A stretch of DNA of 64,000 nucleotides from Syngnathus acus (taxonomy: Eukaryota; Chordata; Actinopteri; Syngnathiformes; Syngnathidae), in the NCBI RefSeq assembly GCF_901709675.1, contig NC_051107.1, positions 3,970,001 to 4,034,000 of the forward strand, in the 5' to 3' direction. Below are positions 38,813 through 58,579 of the stretch, one piece after another (within the stretch, counting starts at the first letter, position 1; each line of letters begins with the position of its first letter). Made by a program: the position numbers and the translations under genes. The notes beneath the pieces are model-generated. The model saw only the letters and a list, made by a program, of their open reading frames with translations, was not told the DNA's origin and made no database searches.

Positions 38813-39350
38813 GGTTTACGGAGGCGTCACGTGACCCGATAATTCCGCGTTCCCGACGACCGGGATGTTTTCTCCGGTTCTCCATGGAGGCGCGCCCGGC
38901 TTTGCCTACTAAGCCATCCGAGGCGTTCTTCGTCCCCGGTGCGAGCCGCCCCTTGCACGCCCCAACATCGATGCGGCATTGAACGACCGACCGCGTCATC
39001 CCATCGAGTTCTGTCGTCGAGCAGCGCGGCCGAACTGGGGGGCAATCCGGGGAAAGGGAGCCGCGGCGCCGCGCACCGGCCGCCTGACACACCGCCGCGG
39101 CGCACCAGCAACATGCTGACCCGAGTCAAGTCGGCCGTGGGCGCCTTTATGGGTGGAATCATGACCGGCGGCGGTTCCGGAGGAGGTGGCAGCCCCGGCT
39201 CGGACCTGCCGCTCAAATTCCCCTATATGAGGCCGGAGTTCCTCGGACTCTCCCCGGATGAGATTGAGTGCTCTGCGGATCACATCGCCCGGCCCATCCT
39301 CATCCTGAAGGAGACCAGGAGATTACCGTGGGCCACCGGATACGCTGAGT
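38810..39350 (+). promoter_or_regulatory. ppm1h: CpG-rich promoter region and first exon of ppm1h
   Basis: CpG dinucleotides are much denser here than in the flanks, continuing through exon 1. A perfect palindromic E-box GTCACGTGAC sits at 38826-38835, about 280 bp before the start codon. This ten-mer equals the CLEAR consensus bound by TFEB/TFE3 and also suits USF. There is no TATA box, as expected for a CpG-island promoter. The transcription start itself cannot be placed. Confidence 0.6.
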
Positions 39351-42178
39351 AAGTCCGCCCAAACGGGTCTTGGCCTTTTGGGGGGGCATCACAACAATGA
39401 TCCAGATGGAGCGCATGCGCAAAGTGCGCAGACCTCTAAGCTGCACCTGTTGTGAGCGCCGATGCGTAACGTCATTTTGCGTGCATGTTGCGTTAAACAC
39501 GCAAAAAAGCAACGCAATAAGGTCAGGGCAGATAAGGGACACGTGATTTAGGTGCCACTTTTGCAGGGGGGAAAAAAATATGAATAACCTAAATTCATTA
39601 AAACTATATTTGCTCAGAGCGGAAAAGTGAAAAAGAACCTATTGTATTGTGTTCCAAGGCCTCGTCTGCTGATCCGACACGAGTCAGGCAGATGAGTTCA
39701 GGGTTGGAGCAAAACTAATAACATGCTAGATTTATAACGCTTGGAGAAGCTTTTTCAGGGAAATGAATTGGAAGGAGTCACAATGTCCGTGAAATCCTTT
39801 TTATGGAATTGAAACAATGTGTTGACCTGATATAATGGTGCATTAACTCTCTTGCCCATGCATCTGTGAGTCAGTGAGCACCAAACAACCCACAGTCGCC
39901 TTCTAAAAATAGTCATGTTAATTTCTCTCACACACCCTCCAGAGATGTCTGATAAGCAAGCAGGGCACACTTTGATGTCATTTATTTTATACCGCCGCCC
40001 CCACTCTCTATTTCTTCTCACTATCTTGCTCATGTAAGAAGACCCTAAGATACATATTTATTTATTTATATTTTTATTTTATTTTATTTTATTTTATTTT
40101 ATTTATATTTATTTTATTTTATCCAGAGTGATTAATGCTGGAAAGAGCGCTCTGAACGAGGACCAGGCATGCTGCGAGGTGGTGGTGGTGAGGAGACGGC
40201 CCATGAGCTACTGCCCCCCCTCGACGCCCAGCAAGACCCCCACGGCCAAGAGACGCAACTCCCTGCCCAACGGCGAAGGCCCGGGACTGTACTTGGAACA
40301 CAAGCATGCGGAGGTGCGGCCATTTTGCTCTGTGAATACATTTTGTGCATAATTTGTCCCAGATATTATCTTTCATAGCATGGAGATGGAGAGACTACTT
40401 TGCCTTTCCAGGACGAGGGTCTTGTGTTCCACTACTGGGCTTTGTTCGACGGCCATGCTGGTTCCGGCGCCGCCGTCGTGGCCTCCCGCCTGCTCCAGCA
40501 CCACATCGCCTGCCAGCTCCAATCCGTCATGGAGATCCTGCATAACCTGGCTTCCCTGCCGCCGACCATCCTGGGCGAGGAGCCCGACGGCAACCCCTAC
40601 CTACAAGGCACAACGCCGGGTCCTAACCAGCGTTCCCTGACGAGGGCGGCGTCGCTTCGGGGCGCGGCCGGGGCGCCGAGCTCACCTAGCAACACGCCGC
40701 CACCGCCGCGGTTCTTCGCCGAGAAGAAGATCCAGCATGAGAGCTTGGTGATCGGAGCGATGGAGAATGCCTTCAAAGAGATGGTAGGACCTCGGCGTTT
40801 GTATTCCTCACTTTTGGACGTAAACTGGAATCCGATCTCAGGACGCGCAAATCGAGAGGGAGAAGCAAGGCTACAACATCACAGGAGGTTGCACGGCACT
40901 CACCGTGGTCTACATGCTGGGGAAGCTCTACGTCGGCAACGCGGGCGACAGCAGGTCCGCGTGGGCGTCCTGCTTTTTTTAATTTAAGCGTTTCCGTCTA
41001 ACTCGTCTCTCCGATTGACAGGGCAATCATTATCAGGAACAATGAGATCGTTCCGATGTCGACGGAATTTACGCCGGAATCCGAACGACAGAGGCTACAA
41101 TTCCTGGTATGACTTGGTTTTGGATTTTTTTTTAAAGATTGAAATGACACGGGTTTGTCCGTCATCAGGGTTTCATGCAGCCTCAACTGTTGGGAAACGA
41201 GTTCACACACTTGGAGTTCCCGCGGCGGGTCCAGCGGAAGGAGGTCGGGAAGAGGATGCTCTACCGGGACTTCACCATGAACGGATGGTCGGTGGCATCG
41301 GCGCTACATTGGATGGCCACAATGCACAAGTCACATCTTTGCTTTTGTCTTTCAAACAGGGCGTATAAGACCATTGAGGATGAAGATCTCAAATTTCCGC
41401 TCATATACGGCGAAGGGAAAAAGGTCAGGTTGAATTCGGACTTCTGACTTCTGACAAAAAAAAAACTTGGTTGATTTTCCAGGCTCGGGTGTTGGCGACC
41501 ATCGGCGTGACGCGCGGCCTCGGAGACCACGACCTTAAAGTTCACGACTCCAACATCTACATCAAGCCCTTCCTGTCCTGCCTTCCCGAAGTGAGCACGA
41601 TTAACAAACAAGTCCAACTTTATTCGGAAATGCACCACAACGAAACACACTGTTTTGGCTCACACAGGTGAAGGTGTACAACCTCACGCAGTACGAGCAC
41701 GGCGCCGACGACGTCCTGGTGATGGGCACGGACGGCCTCTGGGACGTTTTGTCCAATCAGGAAGTCGCTGAAGCTGTTTCCACCTTCCTTGCCAACTGTG
41801 ATCCAGACGACCTTCACAGGTACGGACCAAATCTTTGTATTAAGTACCATTATTTTAAATTTATCATTTAATTCATATTTCTTAAATGAAATTTTATATA
41901 TTATTTTTTAATTCATAATTGAATTCATCCTTTTTTAAATGAAATTTTTAATTTTTTTTAAATGAATAATATAATGAATACTTAATTTAAATGACATTTT
42001 TATATATCATTTTAATTTTCTTATGGTTAGGTATACGATGGCAGCACAAGATTTGGTGATGCGAGCACGCGGCGTGCTCAGGGATCGAGGCTGGAGGATC
42101 ACCAACGAGCGTTTGGGCTCCGGGGACGACATCTCCGTTTTCATCATCCCGCTGATGTACGGCAATCGTCAGCCCTGA
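39113..42178 (+). CDS. ppm1h: Protein phosphatase 1H (PP2C family), complete, 10 coding exons
   Basis: Predicted 527-aa Mg2+/Mn2+-dependent Ser/Thr phosphatase (human about 514). Exons: 39113-39348, 40127-40313, 40412-40783, 40842-40954, 41022-41106, 41169-41287, 41360-41423, 41483-41590, 41668-41819, 42031-42178. They sum to 1584 nt, with GT-AG introns and open frame throughout. The start MLTRVKSAVGAFMGG matches the recalled PPM1H N-terminus, which decides between it and an upstream in-frame Met at 38939. PP2C motifs: NEDQA (residues 89-93), FDGHAGSG (153-160), GDSR (300-303), GVTRGLGDHDLK, TDGLWD (449-454) and GSGDD (508-512); the aspartates in these bind the metal pair. PPM1H-specific blocks such as RPEFLGLS, ETRRLPWATGYAE and LEFPRRVQRKE separate it from PPM1J and PPM1M. 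Human PPM1H is reported to dephosphorylate Rab GTPases phosphorylated by LRRK2; that role is inferred here. It is convergent with usp15, as expected if the human 12q14 neighbour relation is kept; MON2, which lies between them in human, is absent. Confidence 0.96.
40050..40122. repeat. (TTTTA)n tract at the end of ppm1h intron 1
   Basis: About a dozen ATTTT units, some interrupted, run almost to the splice acceptor of exon 2 (40127) and so also form its polypyrimidine-like stretch. Confidence 0.85.
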
Positions 42179-43480
42179 GTGGCAACCCCCCCCCCCCCAC
42201 ACTTCGATACAACCCCGAATCTTTTTTTGCACATGTTTCTGTTGGAGTGACCAGCCAAAAAAAATCGGTGCAAACAGGAGCTCACAAAACTGGCTCACCG
42301 TTGCCTCTTGATGACGTAAGCGGCATTATAACCCAAGAGACTGCAGCTACACAATCTGGACGAAAGTTTTGGGACGCATCAGACAAGTCAGGTGTCCCTA
42401 TTGAGTCCATATAGTCTAGCTTTTTAGGTGTTCATAAAATAATCGTAAAATAGAACCTAAGGCTTTTTTTTCTGCCGAAATGTAGCTTTTGAGAATCTAC
42501 AGATGCTTCCTGGCATCACTTGCATGGATCCAAATTGAAAAAAATCATTCCATTCAAATCGACGGCGGTTTTAAGCATCGACAATTCCCGGTTGGTCGGA
42601 CATTAAACGACTTAATTGCACTTTAATTCGACTGACGTCACTTCAAAAATGGAAAAAGATGGGCTCTGTTTTCGTGCATGCCTCGACTGAATTTGTATTC
42701 TTGTAACTTGTCGTACGGCTAAATTGAGTGTCATTTAGTTTTAGTTGTGCTGACGGCGTTCATTTTGAAATATTTGGGGGATCCTTAAAGGAGAAATGGC
42801 GGCATGATGCTGGAAATGATGTGCAGAGGGAAGAATGTGGAATTTTTTGGGTGTCATTTTTTTTTTCCTCATGTACATTCCACGAGAAATGTAGAATTCT
42901 TATTATGCATTTTGTGGTCATCAAAAAGTCTTGAAAGTTTTGGATCCTTTGACGTGATTGAATGTTCACCCTCGCTCGACTTGTCATTCAGCCTTCATTT
43001 CTGTCCATTAGATGAATGTAAATTTTTTTTTCTCGCCCTATTGTGCCACCCAACTTCTGCACATCAACTCAGGTTCAATGTTGGGTCGATAGAGAGCGTG
43101 TCCATCCTCGAGGTTGGCGTCTTCTTCATGTCACCGCAGATGTAAATTGGGTTTGCAAAGTTGCTGTACTTGTAAAATGAAATAGCTGTGCTTATTTGAT
43201 TTTTTTTCTTCGGGATTCTACTTCTTAGCAAAAACAGCCACGGGTGGGAATTAAAGTGGCCTCGTGACTTTCCTGCTTTGTGAATGTCGACTGTACCTTT
43301 TGTATAAGGTTCCTCCGGAAGTCCAAAAAAAAAAAAACATTTTAATGTTTACTTAATTGTGCAACATTGTTGCAGAAGGTGGGATGAATAAATAATTATT
43401 AAATGTGTCTGATTTATATTTTCTTTTACTAAATCGCTGACTAAAGATTTTTTTTTTGGCCATTGCAAGTCAGGTGGACA
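42179..43480 (+). other. ppm1h: ppm1h 3' UTR region
   Basis: No coding signal. AT-rich sequence with several T or A runs follows the stop codon at 42176-42178. An ATTAAA lies near 43248 and a canonical AATAAA at 43387-43392, making a UTR of about 1.2 kb likely. No let-7-like hairpin was seen here, although human let-7i lies between MON2 and PPM1H. Confidence 0.55.
43387..43392 (+). terminator. ppm1h: Poly(A) signal of ppm1h
   Basis: AATAAA on the plus strand about 1.2 kb after the stop codon, followed within 30 bp by TG-rich sequence. It lies just before the opposite-strand signal of usp15 at 43502-43507. Confidence 0.5.
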
Positions 43481-44898
43481 GGTAAGGAAGCTTGATACAA
43501 CTTTATTGAAGACTGTGTATAAATACACATGCACATTTCAAATGTAAACCCAAGTGAACTCAAGTGCAGCCAAACCTGGAAACCCCTTAACATGCAAGGA
43601 CGCCTGGAGTCTTTCTTTTATACAAAAAAAAAAAAGTCCCAAACAGAGCCATCCTTTTATTTCGAAATGAAGAAAGGAATTCCCTCCCTGACAAGAGCAC
43701 CTCATCATCTCCATTCCCAATCTTTCATCTCTTGCCAGAGTTTTAAATGTTATTAAATGCTTACATATAAATAAATAAGCTTTTATCAAATGTGCACTCA
43801 CAGAGTGAACTCTTATGTACAGTACAGTATGTCCTATTGTAGCAGTCTTGTTCGCGCTCATTCCGGAAGGGGAGAGGGGGGGGGGGCGTCCGAAAAGCAA
43901 GGCAAGCAGCAGAGGTGCTGAACTCCCCCCTCCCTTCCTTTTTTAACCTGACCCAAAAGGTCAGGAGCATCATCTCTTGGAGAGAGACACATTCAACCAA
44001 CCCGGGAAAGAAAAAATAAAGAACTAACATGGCCCGACTGAGAATTGGAAAAAGAAAAGGCAATACATGTGGTCAAGACCTTTTTAAATTATGTTGACAT
44101 TCAAGTGTGTTTAAAGGGGCCATGCAAAAAAGTGGGTGTGGGGGGGGGGGGGATTTAAAAGTTAAGGCTGAGCACACACAAGATGGCGCTAACACTGCAA
44201 AATGCAGAGCAGGCGATTTAAGTTCCTCTCGCATTGATGGCACGTCAAGGTTGTCAAAGATGCAGATAAGTGGAGTGGCTAAACGGCCAACAGAGGGCGC
44301 CAGAACAGCTGGACATGAAAACAAGGTCACAGCAAGAGCAAGTTTGGCAATTTAATCAAAAGAAAATAAATAAAGAGCGGGCAGACTTGATATGCGCAAC
44401 GCCCGCGCGGATGAAGGCAGATTCCTGTGCACGTTGTCGGGGAGTTTTCAGAGAAAAGTCACGTCACATTCATCTCTGAATGACTGCAGTGTCCGGCAAA
44501 TGGAAGAATTTCAAAAAAAAGAAAGCGGATGATTGGTGACTGTGCGAGTCCACAATGCTTCAAGCGCAGAATGACAACACCTCGGTGTTTAAAATATGTA
44601 CAACGCAACCAGACTAAAAGCAGAAATTTCTCTCAGAGATATATAAAAAGGCTCAAACTGCTCTGACCTCCGAACGCAACGGCCACAAATTCCTTTTGAA
44701 ACAAAAACAAAAAAAAATGTAACAGGTGACGCGTGTGCAAACAGTGATTCAGCCACGGCTCCCAATTCTCAGCGTACCGTAAAAGGTCACGCCCGCTTTG
44801 GCTCCACCGGGCGAGCCCGGGTGGGCCTGATGGCGCCGGCTTGCCATGCTGTGCGTCCATATGGCTTTGGATGGAAAGATCGCAACCTCCATTGCTCA
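43481..44898 (-). other. usp15: usp15 3' UTR region
   Basis: No coding signal. The stop codon is at 44899-44901. The sequence is AT-rich with G/C tracts at about 43878-43886 and 44140-44152. The distal AATAAA at 43502-43507 gives a UTR of about 1.4 kb; nearer hexamers, for example around 43656, are possible alternatives. Confidence 0.5.
43502..43507 (-). terminator. usp15: Poly(A) signal of usp15
   Basis: AATAAA on the minus strand ('ttcaataaag'). With cleavage 10-30 nt downstream, the usp15 mRNA would end around 43475-43490, about 60-90 bp from the predicted end of the opposing ppm1h mRNA. Confidence 0.5.
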
Positions 44899-53269
<8,371 letters not shown>

Positions 53270-53283
<14 letters not shown>

Positions 53284-53400
53284 CTTTCCTCAGTCATGCC
53301 GCGGTGCATGATGGGGGGAGAAAAAAGCAGTGGAGGCGTTTCAGAGGCACGTTGCGCATGGAAAGGGTGTGACGTCAGTGTTGTGAGCCAATCAGGATGG
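53270..53400 (-). promoter_or_regulatory. usp15: usp15 promoter: YY1-, CRE- and CCAAT-type sites
   Basis: On the minus strand AAGATGGCGG (53278-53287) is a YY1-type motif that contains the start codon, as in many TATA-less genes. A perfect CRE, TGACGTCA, lies at 53370-53377, about 90 bp before the ATG. A CCAAT box (plus-strand 'gccaatcagg', about 53387-53396) follows. No TATA box. This is a housekeeping-type arrangement. Confidence 0.6.
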
Positions 53401-54077
53401 AGTAACGGCATGTTTTCAATTGGAGCGCATACGTCATATTTAGGTTGTGTCAGTTCTTTTTTAAAAAGATGACAAGTGTTTTTATCTACTTACCGACGAA
53501 TCATTTTATGTTCATTTTATATACATAGAAATGCATTTTTAAAGAAATGATAAAGAACCATCTTTCTTAATACGTCACCTGCAAATGTCAACTCACAATC
53601 TTTGATATTTTTTTTTTTTTTTTCACCTTATCTGGTTTCTATATCATTCATCCCATAACGGGGTAATTTGGATGGGCATGTAGGGCAAAAATCCTTTTTA
53701 CATATGGACAACATAGCAGTTAATGCGTACAATTATTATTAGAGCAGACAATAGATACATCCACCGAGGATTTTATTTAAAAAGAGACTTGAAATTTTCT
53801 TTGTACAGACAATTTGTTACAGTATAAAATAAAAGACTACAGTGACATTAGTTCTACAACAGTGAGCACAGAAATCTTGTTGACATTGCAAAATAAAACT
53901 TAGAAATACAAATACCAAATCACTTATGATGATATATTATAATACAAACAGGGCTTTGGGGCTATGCACAGTAATTGGAATTAAGAGTTGGCTGCATCCA
54001 CAAGCAAGCTATTAATGATTTATATGTCTTTAATTCTATTCAGCTCTTAAAATTGAACCAAAATCCACCTGCGTAGC
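53401..54077 (-). other. slc6a13 3' UTR and spacer to usp15
   Basis: No coding signal. From the slc6a13 stop codon at 54078-54080 leftwards the DNA is AT-rich. A minus-strand AATAAA at 53772-53777 implies a UTR of about 300 bp. About 470 bp then separate this signal from the usp15 start codon, a tail-to-head arrangement. Confidence 0.55.
53772..53777 (-). terminator. slc6a13: Poly(A) signal of slc6a13
   Basis: Minus-strand AATAAA about 300 bp after the stop codon; no nearer canonical hexamer was noticed on that strand. Confidence 0.5.
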
Positions 54078-57000
54078 TCATAAGTTTGAATCTTGCTCCG
54101 ACACAGGATGGTAGTTATTTTTATTCCTACCGGTGTCTTCCTCAGGGGCAAAAATGGCCAGCAACCTCTCTTGCTCTCTCTTGGTTTTGGGCAAGTCCTC
54201 AGATGGTGTGATGAGCAGCCGGATGCGCTTTAAGAAGACACAAAAAATCCAGAAATGCCGACGTGCACTATAAACATTTATGAAAGCAAGCACCAAAGTG
54301 GGATTACCTCCCTGAACGTTCCCTGAGTGGTGATGATCTTATAGGCCATCCACAGGGGGATGCAGACCATGGAGGAGAGAGCCAGCAGCCAGCCAATCAC
54401 GTAGCCCCACCACGGATACACATACTCATTGTTGTATTTTAAGGGTGTGTATTTAATGAGAGAGAAGGCAAAAGTACTCTGGGGAGACAATTAAACTAAA
54501 AGTTAGGCATGATTGTCATTCATTGTAAAAAAAAATGTCAACTCACAATACACGTGGCTGGGGTGAAGAACATCCAGCAGTACTTGATGTAAGGTCCTGG
54601 ACGGTAGCCAATCATGTCTTCAATGTTGTCATAAAAGCGATCAGCACCTGGAAGGGTCCCCATTTGAATATTTATTTTAGCTTTAAAAAAAAAAAAAAAA
54701 ATCTGTTCGATGGCGGCTTACCGTAGACCCATGCAATGCAGACGGTCTCAAAGAGGCCCATGAAGAGAAGACACATGCCACTAGCGGCGTAGTAATCAAA
54801 AAGCTGGAAGACGTACATGCCACCCTGAAAAAGACAACGTGAAATTGACACCAACACTCCGAGGCTCCCCGAGCCGTGTCCCCTAGCCTACCTCCATGAG
54901 CATGATAAGGCCCACCAAGAAGGAGAGGAAGACCACAAGGAGGAGGAAGAGCTCCCGGCGGTTTTTCCGGCGGAAGGTGGCGGGGTACATGTCGACGATG
55001 GCGGTCACGAGGCTTTCCACGCATACAAACTTTCAAATAAAAAGTGTCGCGTTAATCATCACTATTGACACAGCAGCGTGGAATAATCCTCACCTGACTG
55101 TCCAGCCCAAGAAAAACAATCATGATGAAGAAGAGGGCGGCCCAAAGGGGGGAGAAGGGCATCATGGTCACGGCGCGTGGGTAAGCAATGAAAGCTAAAC
55201 CGGGACCTGCAAACAGATTTCATTTTAAATTACATTAGCTTGACCGTATTGGCGTCCAGCCTCACCGGATTCCGCCACCTCCGAGATGGGAACGTTCTGC
55301 TCGTAAGACATGAAGCCCAAAATGGAAAAGATGGCAAATCCGGCCACAAAACTGGTGCCGCTGTTCAGAAAGCACAACGCCAGGCAATCCCTGCAATACA
55401 GACAATTTATTTACAATGTTTTTTGTGCAAAATTAATACACACAAGGGGAAAAATCCGATCCTACCTGTAGCAGTTGTTATTGTATTTGTTATAGCTGCC
55501 TAGTGCTGTCAAAGAGCCTAAGCAGATCGCATAGGAAAAAAAGATTTGGGTCCCAGCATCCATCCATACCTTCAAAAAAAAACAACAATAATAGGCAAGT
55601 TATGAAAAAGTGCATGGCATGCACCAGGGACAATCATTGCAGAAGTAATAACTGGGATAATTATGAAACCAAGTTTTCAAAAACCAAAACACGCTTTCAA
55701 AACAGGCCCCAACCACAACAATGGAGCAAAACAAGGACTTGCTCTCCTGTTTACAGTCCCAGTTTACAGCGCAGATGGACCCAGCAGGCTCCCACAGCAG
55801 AGAACCATGGGGAACCTGCATCTGCTGCAACCTCACCAGCAGGGGGCACAAGACCAAAAAAGCCTCTCATTGGGGATTTTGGAGTGGGAAGGTCATACTG
55901 TTCCAGTTATCCATGCATAATATGAATGAAGCTTCAGAATTGCTTCATGAAGCAGTTGTATTTGTGCCTGAAGTTGCATTTTGGTACCTGTGGGTCTCCC
56001 AGACGTCCCAAATCAGGGTAAAGGTAAAACTGAATCCCAATCCCTGCACCAGGTAGAGTGAGTCCCCTCACCAGAAGCACGATCAGCATCAGATAGGGGA
56101 AGGTTGCAGTGAAGTAGACCACCTAAATATTCCAAAAGATTTGGTTTCCATATTTGTAAATATTTTCTTTTTCGCTTGCCACCTACTTTTCCTGTGGATT
56201 TAACCCCCTTCCAGATGCAGAAGTAGCACATGACCCAGGCGATGAACAGACACAGGACCAGATCCCAGTTGAGCGAGCCCATGTGGTCGATGCCGGGCGA
56301 GATCCTCAGCGCTCGTCTCCTGTCGAGACCAAACATCAGTGCAGAGGAGTCACATGGCAACATGATCGCCCGTCACGACTTGAGAACTCACTCCCAAAAC
56401 TCCATGACCGGAGATGTGGCATTGAAGGAGATGGTTTGGTTGACGGAGGTGTTTCTCCTCTGGAACTCCACGCAGTTTTCTGGAGAAGTCATGAGGTCAT
56501 TCGGAGGGCACGAATACAAATTATTTTATTACCTGTGTTCCATGAGTTGTTGCAGGAAGACCAAGGTAGATCCCAGGAGAAGGAGAAAGATAGATAGAAC
56601 ATCCCCCAAGCCAGGACGATGATGTAGTAGAAGTTCAGCAGGGTCACTATCACTTGTGTGCCATAGCCAAGACCTGAAGACAGTTAAAAAATAGTATGTA
56701 CGTAAATGAGATGTTTTTTTTTTTTTTTTTAATTGTATTTAATATAAAAAAAAAAATTGCCAGGGGTGTGTAGACTTTTCCTATCCCTTTATGGAGTGAT
56801 TGTACCTTCAAACAAAGGGCTGATTTTTCTCCAGCACGTCACTCCTCCCTGACTGGTGAACTGACCGAGGGCCGTCTCCAGGAAGAAGACGGGAACTCCG
56901 CAGGCAAAAAGGAAGATGAGGTACGGGATGAGGAAGGCACCTGAGAAGTGGAGAAAGCAGACGCTTACTTATTTTGGGGGTTCCTTTTTGGTGAAAGTCA

Positions 57001-57632
57001 AGCTGGAGGGGTCTTCTTTCCCTTATGGGTGGGTGGCCCGAGATGTTTGGCGGCACGCTCACATTTCCACCTCTCTGCGGGGACAGCTGTTGCGAGTGAG
57101 GAGCAACAACAGCTGTGCGACCCGGCTAGAACCTGAACTTTGACCTTGCCACCCCGCCGAGGCAAAGCAGAGGGAGCACATGCTGTTTCAAGACACCCCC
57201 GTCGGAAAAAAAAGGGGGTGAAGATGATCTCTTTAAGACGGGAGCTCATTTACATTTAAACGAAACAGCGGGGGTCAAAAACAAGAAAGTCTTTGTATTT
57301 TCTGAGCGTGACAACAAAACATTGGGAGGGGGGGGGACAAGTTTTTAAGAATGGAATTCCTCACCTCCTCCGTTCTTATAGCAGAGGTACGGGAAGCGCC
57401 ACATGTTCCCCAGACCGATGATGGATCCGGCGACGGACAGGATGAATTCCACCTTGTTGCTCCACTGGCCCCTTTCCTCCATCTTCACCTCCGAGGTGGG
57501 TTCGGGGACGGCGGCGCCATTCCGGAGGGCCACCTTGGCGGCGTCAGCTAAAAATAAGAGAAATGTTGGGATTTTATTCATCGCACAGAAGCCAAAGGTG
57601 AGCGTTGATGAGCGAGCGAGCTTACCCATCAT
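54078..57632 (-). CDS. slc6a13: Na+/Cl- dependent GABA/taurine-type transporter (GAT2-like), complete, 15 coding exons
   Basis: Predicted 608-aa neurotransmitter:sodium symporter with 12 membrane helices. Exons: 57632-57626, 57547-57365, 56940-56806, 56673-56533, 56479-56392, 56319-56187, 56122-55988, 55569-55466, 55390-55266, 55206-55094, 55029-54892, 54824-54722, 54647-54547, 54478-54308, 54227-54078. Sum 1827 nt, in frame. The first coding exon carries only 7 nt (ATG ATG G). Family signatures: [34 protein letters not shown] in TM1 (sodium sites), [44 protein letters not shown] and PSEDLP in the tail. The second extracellular loop has a conserved cysteine pair and sequons NTS, NQT and NAT. 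Ser44 replaces the TM1 glutamate of mammalian GAT2, GAT3 and BGT1. The call rests on the best recalled match (GAT2/BGT1 group) and the kdm5a neighbour, as SLC6A13-KDM5A are adjacent in human. SLC6A12 or a fish-specific SLC6A22-type paralogue cannot be excluded. It would import GABA, taurine or betaine at the plasma membrane. Confidence 0.85.
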
Positions 57633-58579
57633 TCCCGTGTATGCTTCACGCGTGCCACAGGTGGTTTACCAGTAAATGCTCAAGATTTAGAATTTAAAGA
57701 CAAAAGTGGGGGGAGGGGGGGAGGAGGCGGGGGCTTGTAACGCTAAACTTAGGCCAGCCTCCAGTCTTTGCCGTCATGCGGCCGCCCGCCTGAGAGCAAA
57801 GTGCGTGGCTTAAACTTGACATTCGAAAAAATGATGGAAGACCACCTGAAAAGTTTGATCTTGTCATTTGTGCCACGAATGCATGATATCAAATATTTTT
57901 ATTTCATGAATTACATTTTTGTCACATCAATCTGGTGATATGCTGATATTTTTTTAAATGCAAAACATTGAAGATAACATTTTATTGATTCTTATTTATC
58001 ATTATTTTCAACTAAAATGCACAAAAGCTGAAAATAACAGAGGACAAGCGATCATAATTCAAGAAGCTCTCAGTACTGGCGACTCACTGCGACCAAAAGC
58101 GGTTGAGGCGAGTTTACGCCAGAATGTACCCGGGGGCAAGTTATGAGTAGCCCCCCACCTCCTCCTCTTCCTCCTCCTCCCCCAGCACATTCCTTTCTGC
58201 AAAAGACAAAATAAACTACAGAATAATCAGCATCTGCAGACTACAATTGTTTGACTAGCAATAGTTTATTAAAAGGTGAGAAATCAAAAATGCCACAACC
58301 CATTATTTTAATTGCTTTGGAAGCTATATACATTATAAATAATTCCACTACATTACAACCATTTTTACCTAACCAGACAAGTCTGGAGGAGTTTGTTGAT
58401 TGGTTATTGAAAGCGTGGGAGATATCTGGGCAGCAGTTGCTCGAGCTAAAACTCTGGTCGGGTCCAAGAACGCTGACAAATATTTGTGTGTTGAGGTTGA
58501 TGATGCAAGAAGTTCGAGAAATAGGCTTCTACGTGGAAAGGGTCTATTGCCATCCTGGACTTTCAAGCCCGACGTAGTG
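57633..58579 (-). other. slc6a13 upstream region and kdm5a 3' UTR
   Basis: The stretch contains the presumed slc6a13 promoter (57633 to about 58200), with no TATA box or CpG island evident. If the start codon is on a 7-nt coding exon, most of that exon is 5' UTR. To the right is the kdm5a 3' UTR, with a minus-strand AATAAA at 58265-58270 about 310 bp after the kdm5a stop. Confidence 0.5.
58265..58270 (-). terminator. kdm5a: Poly(A) signal of kdm5a
   Basis: Minus-strand AATAAA in 'ttttaataaact', about 310 bp downstream of the stop codon at 58580-58582. Confidence 0.55.

Noticed and set aside
42179-44898. A let-7i precursor, expected from human synteny (MON2-let-7i-PPM1H)
   Set aside because: TGAGGTAGTAG or its complement was not found on either strand here; it may be elsewhere or lost together with MON2.
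55561-55987. Open frames in the slc6a13 intron between 55569 and 55988
   Set aside because: Both flanking exons join in frame with recalled SLC6 sequence (GDPQ-VWMDAG), so this is intronic.
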